Assembly: GCA_038373885.1 (NCBI GenBank)
Contig: JAWZYV010000674.1
Coordinates: 186,001-250,000, forward strand
DNA length: 64,000 nucleotides
Reading direction: 5' to 3'
From: Cheiracanthium punctorium
Lineage: Eukaryota > Arthropoda > Arachnida > Araneae > Cheiracanthiidae
The position numbers were made by a program, and so were the translations under genes. Shown piece by piece: positions 59,467-64,000 of the stretch. Positions within the stretch are counted from its first letter, which is position 1. Each line of letters begins with the position of its first letter. The notes under the pieces are model-generated. The model did not search any database. It was not told the origin of the DNA and saw nothing but the letters and a program-made list of their open reading frames with translations.

Positions 59467-60498
59467 CTATACCTATACCAATATGCTAATTCCCTTCTTT
59501 ATAGCGCCACAATGCAAACTAAAATTCACTTTTCGAAGATCTGCGAGATATATTAACCCGTCAACGAGGGTACTTCAGCTAGTGTATGTGTATATGTATG
59601 ATATATATACACACGCGTACGTAGAGTGTGACCCGTATACATTGGGACAAACTTTAAACGGATGTTTAGAATCACATAGGGATGTGGGGTTGGAAACGTC
59701 ATCTTCAGATGGCTGTTAAGGCTGTTCTTCGAAAAAAAAGAACTCTATTTTTAGTCTTTGTACACAAATTGAAATAAACTAATAGCACCATGGTCTCCAA
59801 AAAATTCCAGATGGTTCTTCATAAGCTGCTTTACACACTGCGATAAGCGAAAAATCTGTGGCTTTTGTGAAATTTTGAGAAAAAATTCTTAAACATGGAT
59901 CTGAGCTGCAAGATTTTTCGATGAGTGACACGCTTTGCGAAAATTTCCGATTTTTAAGAATTTTTTCTAAAAGTTTTGAAACTGATACCGGTTTATCGTT
60001 TTTCTCAGTATGTGGTACAGCTTGTAAAGAGACAGTTTCAAAATTTTAAAGTGCCTGGCATAATTAGTTTATTTGTAATTATGTACCAAAATCACATGAT
60101 TTTTTTGAATAACACCGTTAATAATCACTTTGGAAGACGTGTTGAAATAACCGTGAACTTTCCGACTATGGTTTGTCAAAAACTAATGGTTCTTTCACAG
60201 AAAGCACTTGACTAAAATTGACATTTAAATTTTTTTTTCATTTCATTGATGAAATTCTCATAGACAAGCCCAATGTCAATGAAAGTCGATTAAGAAATTA
60301 GACGTACACTTCAACACTTTTCGCAGAGTGATTATTAAAAAGGTAACCGAAAACGATATTTTTCACCACATATTGCCGAGTGAATTTGAATCTTTATTAT
60401 ATACTTTACCTCCCCTTAAAGTCTATCCCAATCCTTATGGGATGTATATTAAAATCCCCCCCCCCAAAGAAGTAGCACGAATACTATATATATGAATT
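59467..60498 (+). mobile_element. Foldback element, family F, tandem copy 2 (interrupted)
   Basis: Repeats copy 1 with very few base differences, a deletion of about 20 bp near 59666, and a 397-bp insertion at 59720-60116. High identity means the tandem duplication is recent relative to the decay of other repeats in this window. Confidence 0.85.
59720..60116. mobile_element. 397-bp palindromic MITE inserted in tandem copy 2
   Basis: Flanked by GTTAA on both sides (59715-59719 and 60117-60121). Copy 1 of the host repeat has a single GTTAA at the same place (59085-59089), a paralogous empty site. The two halves are inverted copies: ends GGCTGTTCTTCGAAAAAAA against GGTGTTATTCAAAAAAATC, then TTGAAATAAACTAAT against TACAAATAAACTAAT, and at the centre AGAAAAAATTCTTAAA with its exact complement. 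The flanking GTTAA contains TTAA and TAA, so the superfamily (piggyBac or PIF/Harbinger) cannot be settled. No coding capacity. Confidence 0.88.
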
Positions 60499-60551
60499 AT
60501 GCCACAGAAACCATCCTCACACCATGCAGCCACTATATATATGACGTAGAC

Positions 60552-60891
60552 CAGCGTTTCTCAGCCTGTGGGGCGCGCCCCCAAGGGGGGCGCAGAGCGT
60601 TTGCAGGGGGCCCAAGAAAAGCCAAAGAGCAAGTAGTTTTAAAAAATCATCTTATTGCATGTATAAAAAATCATCTTATTTATTCTCATTTTTACTCAAA
60701 AATACATCCATTTTCGCTTAAAATATTCATTCAAACTTGACGACAGATAACATTATTTTGTAGAAAATTCGACTAAATGTTCATTGTTAAAGATTAAAAA
60801 ACTGAATGTATGCTGAAAACGTGAAGGGGGGCGCGCCACCGTAAATTAGCCTGAGTTGGGGGGCGCGACGTTAAAAGGTTGAGAATCGCTG
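60552..60891. mobile_element. 340-bp hAT element with perfect 8-bp target duplication
   Basis: Ends CAGCGTTTCTCAGCCTGTGG and, inverted, CAGCGATTCTCAACCTTTTA. Flanked by ACGTAGAC (60544-60551 and 60892-60899). GC-rich subterminal GGGGCGCG words are present at both ends (60571-60592 and about 60827-60868). The tip CAG-G-TTCTCAACCTT is, from memory, shared with many animal hAT (Charlie-type) repeats. Non-coding; the 82-codon frame starting at 60492 is a chance frame. Confidence 0.93.
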
Positions 60892-60899
60892 ACGTAGAC

Positions 60900-61585
60900 T
60901 GTTAGAAAATAAAACCAAACGAGAGGCCAAAAGCAAACAAATAATTACATAGTACTGGATAATATTTCGAACCAACGGTTTCTGAAAACACTTGTAAAAA
61001 TTAAAATTCAAAAACTTGCACATTAAATGAGCTTTCAGCTAATTAAAATTATTTAGAAAAGGCGATGGGATACGATTGTGATTCTCTGAAAACGTGCCGC
61101 AATGTCAAACAGAATCATCGAAAATGATATGTTCCACAATACTTGAATTTCTGGAACCACACTTCAGACAACTATTCTTAGCATTTCTCTGGAAAAGTAA
61201 ATGCATTAGCAACAACTAAAGAAAATGTTAAAGATTTCGCAGAAGATTCGTCGCCACTTTTCAATTCGTAATTAGATGCATGATTACGAATGAACCTCAA
61301 CCGAGTTCGACTTCTCTTTAAACAAATTGGAAAGACGAAAGTCTATACGAATCGATGATGATATCGCAGCAAACTTTTGTTTAGCCGGATGAACATCAGA
61401 AAAAGTGTAATATTGATATTATCTACATATCAAATATTTTTGTCTCTAACATAACAATGACGTTCGAAGGTTAGTTTTCTCACATAGTTTAAATGTTTTA
61501 TCTTAACTTTATCTCAACATATATCTATACTGTAGGGGGGGGGGATTAAGAATACGCACAAAGTGAATTTTTCACTACAAAAATT
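60900..61585. other. Non-coding stretch, nothing recognised
   Basis: Mixed-composition unique DNA with a G10 run at 61535-61544. No repeat ends or domains. Confidence 0.5.
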
Positions 61586-61587
61586 AG

Positions 61588-61625
61588 GGCCCCACTATGG
61601 CCGAGTGGATAACGACACTGAACAT
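61588..61625 (+). mobile_element. SINE family A, 5' head only, copy 9
   Basis: GGCCCCACTATGGCCGAGTG followed by GATAACGACACTGAACAT is the cleanest A-box head of the family (A box TATGGCCGAGTGG). It stops abruptly where a hAT-like repeat begins. The rest of the SINE was not found on the other side of that repeat. Confidence 0.8.
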
Positions 61626-61769
61626 CAGGGCTGTACCCAGAAAAAATTTCGGAGGGGGACCAAACTGAAAAAGGCTGAATTTTTCACAAAGATTTCATCA
61701 TTATTATTTTGTTAACAAAATTATAAATTTCGGGGGGGAGGGGATCGGACCCCCTGGGTACGGGGGGTG
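61626..61769. mobile_element. hAT-like MITE without target duplication
   Basis: Left end CAGGGCTGTACCCAGAAAAA, right end inverted CACCCCCCGTACCCAG. G-rich left and C-rich right subterminal parts resemble family H. Flanks do not match (CTGAACAT against GCAAGAAC), consistent with a deletion after insertion into the SINE head that precedes it. Confidence 0.55.
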
Positions 61770-62380
61770 GCAAGAACCCCTCGCCTACCTTTAAAGTACT
61801 CATGCAGGAGCATATTATTGGTATAAGACTATGAAGTATAAAACTATGAAGTATGGGAATCTAGAGTTTAAAATAAAAGTTCGAGTGGGGGCATGCCCTC
61901 TCACTGAAGCCGCTTTTGACTCAATCCAATCATCATTTATATGATTGTTACTATTGATTGGACATATTGTTTCCTCAATATATTGTCTTCTTTCCACTGG
62001 TGGCTCAATAGAATAGAATATGCTCAATTTCGCCCATCGCTGTCCCATATGTGGGAATCTAGCGCCGGTACTCAGACAGAAGGCATTAGAAACAACAAAT
62101 AATTTTAGAAAATGCAATTGTCTTGGGATATTGAAAATAGCAAGAACTGCTAGATAACACTACTCCCTACTGCACATACACCACTGCATTAAAATATTTT
62201 CCTCAAAATATCCAGTCTACTAAAGATATCCATAATCGAATGACGATGGCTAATAAATATCAAGAACTCTGTGAAATAATTATCTCTTTCCCTGGAAATA
62301 TAAAAAATTAAACATTGTAATGTGTATCCCATGTTGTTATGAAGTTATCCTGTTGCAGGAAAAGTTAGTTTAAATACATT
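61770..62380. other. Non-coding stretch with an unexplained open frame
   Basis: The minus strand is open for 100 codons (61815-62117), including PHMGQRWAKL and IEPPVERRQYIEETIC, which look less biased than most open frames here, but I recognise no family. ACTATGAAGTAT is repeated in tandem near 61829-61855. Could be an old coding remnant of a transposon. Confidence 0.3.
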
Positions 62381-62383
62381 TAA

Positions 62384-62667
62384 CCTATTAGCGCCCAAAC
62401 TATTATCATCAGTTTTTGATGATGCCTGCAGTTACAAATAAATTTCTGTGACAACTGTGTATGGACAATTTGTATTTTTACTTTAAAAGAATATGAATAA
62501 CAGTGACAATTTCATGTCTCAATTTGTAATCTTAAGCATTTTGTGAAAATAAGATTAAATACTCACGAGTTAATTATACGAAAATTGAATAACAATTATG
62601 AATATATCAAACAGTAAAAATATTAAAATTTGGGTGTCCCATATGTAGAACAATAAACGCAAAAAGG
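62384..62667. mobile_element. Candidate 284-bp piggyBac-type MITE
   Basis: TTAA-CCTATTAGCG at the left (62380-62393) and, inverted, TTAA-CCTTTTTGCG at the right (ending 62671). TTAA duplications plus tips starting with CC fit the piggyBac superfamily. The inverted repeat is short (8 of 10 identical), so this is provisional. Non-coding. Confidence 0.5.
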
Positions 62668-62699
62668 TTAATAAGTATATAAGCTAATCTCACTATGTA

Positions 62700-63300
62700 C
62701 AGCTGCGGAAAAAACAGAAGGCCCACTTGTACATTTTTCGGCCGTCGTTCGTCGCACAGCAAAGTTACAGATACCAATCGTTTACGATTGACGCACACTT
62801 AATTTGCTATGCATAAAAATTGCATAAGGGACCATCTACATATTAAAATTCGCACCAACTTTTTTTTTCTCAATAGCAACCCCTAGATTTCACTTCATAT
62901 TTCAAAAATTTAGCTCATTTTAACCCCGGACACCAATTTTCAATAAATTTGGACAGAAAATGAGTGAGTTATGAGCGTTTTTCAATTTGCAGAAAGTCCC
63001 TTAAAAACGCGCAAAAATTAATTCGCAATATCTCCGGAAATTATCGTAGAAAATTGGTGAAAATTTATATTTAGGGTAATTTGAAGGTTTTCTTTCGTTT
63101 AATAAAGTTTAAATATGAGGTTGCCATTGAGAAAAACGAAGTTGATGCAGAATTAAATATGAAGACGGCCCCTTATGCAAATTAAATTAATAGTAAATTA
63201 AAGTACGCGTTATTTGCAAACGAATGGTATATATAACTTTGCTATACGACGAACGATGGCGAAATAAAGAGCAAGTGGGCCTTTTTTTTTTCCGCAGCTG
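62700..63300. mobile_element. 601-bp TA-flanked MITE (Tc1/mariner-like)
   Basis: Ends CAGCTGCGGAAAAAA on the left and, inverted, the same on the right, flanked by TA (62698-62699 and 63301-63302). Long inverted repeats continue inward: AGGCCCACTTG, CGTCGTTCGTCG and AGCAAAGTTA are present in both arms, about 100 bases in total. The interior has no transposase motif. Well preserved, so probably a relatively recent insertion. Confidence 0.9.
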
Positions 63301-63302
63301 TA

Positions 63303-64000
63303 CATGTTCTGTTACTCTTTATTACAACTTGTTTAATACATTTAACAAAACATTTTAAATGCCTCTCTGAAAAGGACGAGTTCGTAAAAATCAAGTAGTC
63401 TCATTAATATCTAACATGAGAATCATATCTACCATCGATAGACTTGGCATCCCAAGGGACTTTCAAAGAGTTCTAGTCCTTCTGTTGAATATATGCAGCC
63501 AAAAAACATAATTGTTTGTTGTAATGCATATTTCTATTCAATGATTGTAACTATCTCAAACATATACGTTTCTTCTAACAGATCAAATAGATTTATATTT
63601 TCTTGAATACCCTTGTTTTCCTAAGGTTAGGGGAATCAGGAATCGTTTTCTCTTACTGGTGAGAGAGCTTAATCATGTCACTACACACAAGAAATTAATT
63701 GTTCGTGTTAATTGCAATTGTTCAAGTAGGCAGGGGGGGTACATTGGCGTATATTGGCATGTAACGGGGGGCAAAATGTTTCTTATTGTAGAAAGTATTT
63801 TCAAATAGGTGATAATCTTTTCTTGAAATATTTGGTGGAGGGGAGGGGAATAGCCCCCTCTTGTCCTTAGTAAGTTAGGCCTATGAGGTGGTTTATTATC
63901 CTACTACGAAATGTGTATTCACTTCTCTTTTAAACTTGCTGTACAGAACAGGATGCAGACAAAAAGAATTTGTTCTATGATACAGATAGTAATTATGAGA
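63303..64000. other. Non-coding stretch, nothing firmly recognised
   Basis: Contains CAGGGGGGGTACATTGGCGT near 63731 and GGGGAATAGCCCCC near 63849, which look like possible transposon subterminal sequence, but no paired ends or target duplication were found before the window ends. Confidence 0.4.

Noticed and set aside
58837..59719. Two similar open frames at 58837-59091 and 59348-59719 that look like a duplicated gene
   Set aside because: They lie in the tandem foldback repeat. The shared protein sequence follows from the duplicated DNA, and the frame runs across inverted arms.
63731..63880. G-rich hAT-like element near the right edge
   Set aside because: Starts like a hAT tip (CAGGGGGGGTAC), but no inverted partner or duplication was found within the window.

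Overview
This is a eukaryotic, animal-type stretch of nuclear DNA. It is strongly AT-rich, has no long open reading frames, no operon structure and no ribosome-binding-site-led genes. It is full of microsatellites, homopolymer tracts and degenerate transposable elements (TEs). The mixture of hAT elements with 8-bp target duplications, pogo/Tigger-like and IS630/Tc1-mariner-like elements, hairpin MITEs and tRNA-derived SINEs fits an arthropod with a large repeat-rich genome, possibly an arachnid. That placement is inference from general character, not from a diagnostic gene. I found no host protein-coding exon I would defend. The window is best read as intergenic or intronic DNA. Nearly all short reading frames are chance ORFs or shadows of transposons.

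Layout. 1-4.9 kb: plain AT-rich DNA with a long (AT)n microsatellite. 4.98-6.54 kb: a TTAA-flanked repeat holding a 146-bp hAT MITE, a SINE copy, and a 437-bp foldback element. 6.5-11.8 kb: unique AT-rich DNA. 11.9-14.8 kb: a foldback repeat, two perfect or near-perfect hairpins, a 1263-bp inverted-repeat transposon with a transposase C-terminal remnant on the minus strand, and a SINE fragment. 14.9-22.9 kb: mostly unique, with a few less AT-rich islands. 22.9-24.6 kb: a degenerate pogo/Tigger-like transposon. 25.2-28 kb: SINE fragment, hAT MITE with exact target duplication, one complete SINE with a 10-bp target duplication, a foldback element, and a second SINE type with a well-preserved tRNA-like head. 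31.8-33.1 kb: a 1250-bp TTAA-flanked inverted-repeat element. 36.6-41.0 kb: three SINE copies. 42.2-47.1 kb: a hAT MITE; a 2.6-kb hAT transposon that keeps two exons of the transposase dimerisation region and was itself invaded by another repeat and a SINE; and a third foldback copy. 49.3-50.1 kb: two related small MITEs. 50.4-52.2 kb: the longest less AT-rich unique stretch. 54.9-56.7 kb: an 1106-bp transposon with internal copies of one 16-bp motif, between two direct repeats. 57.5-61.8 kb: a 59-bp hAT MITE, a tandemly duplicated foldback element whose second copy carries a 397-bp palindromic insertion, a 340-bp hAT element, and a SINE head cut by a hAT-like repeat. 62.4-63.3 kb: a candidate piggyBac-type MITE and a 601-bp TA-flanked MITE.

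How the parts relate. No set of genes works together here. The nested insertions give a relative history: the SINE and a small repeat lie inside the 2.6-kb hAT, a hAT MITE lies inside the TTAA element at 5 kb, and a palindromic MITE lies inside only one of two tandem copies near 59.7 kb. The most useful observations are a multi-copy SINE family that can be delimited from this window alone, the nearly palindromic 397-bp MITE with its paralogous empty site, and the transposon with internal copies of a 16-bp motif.
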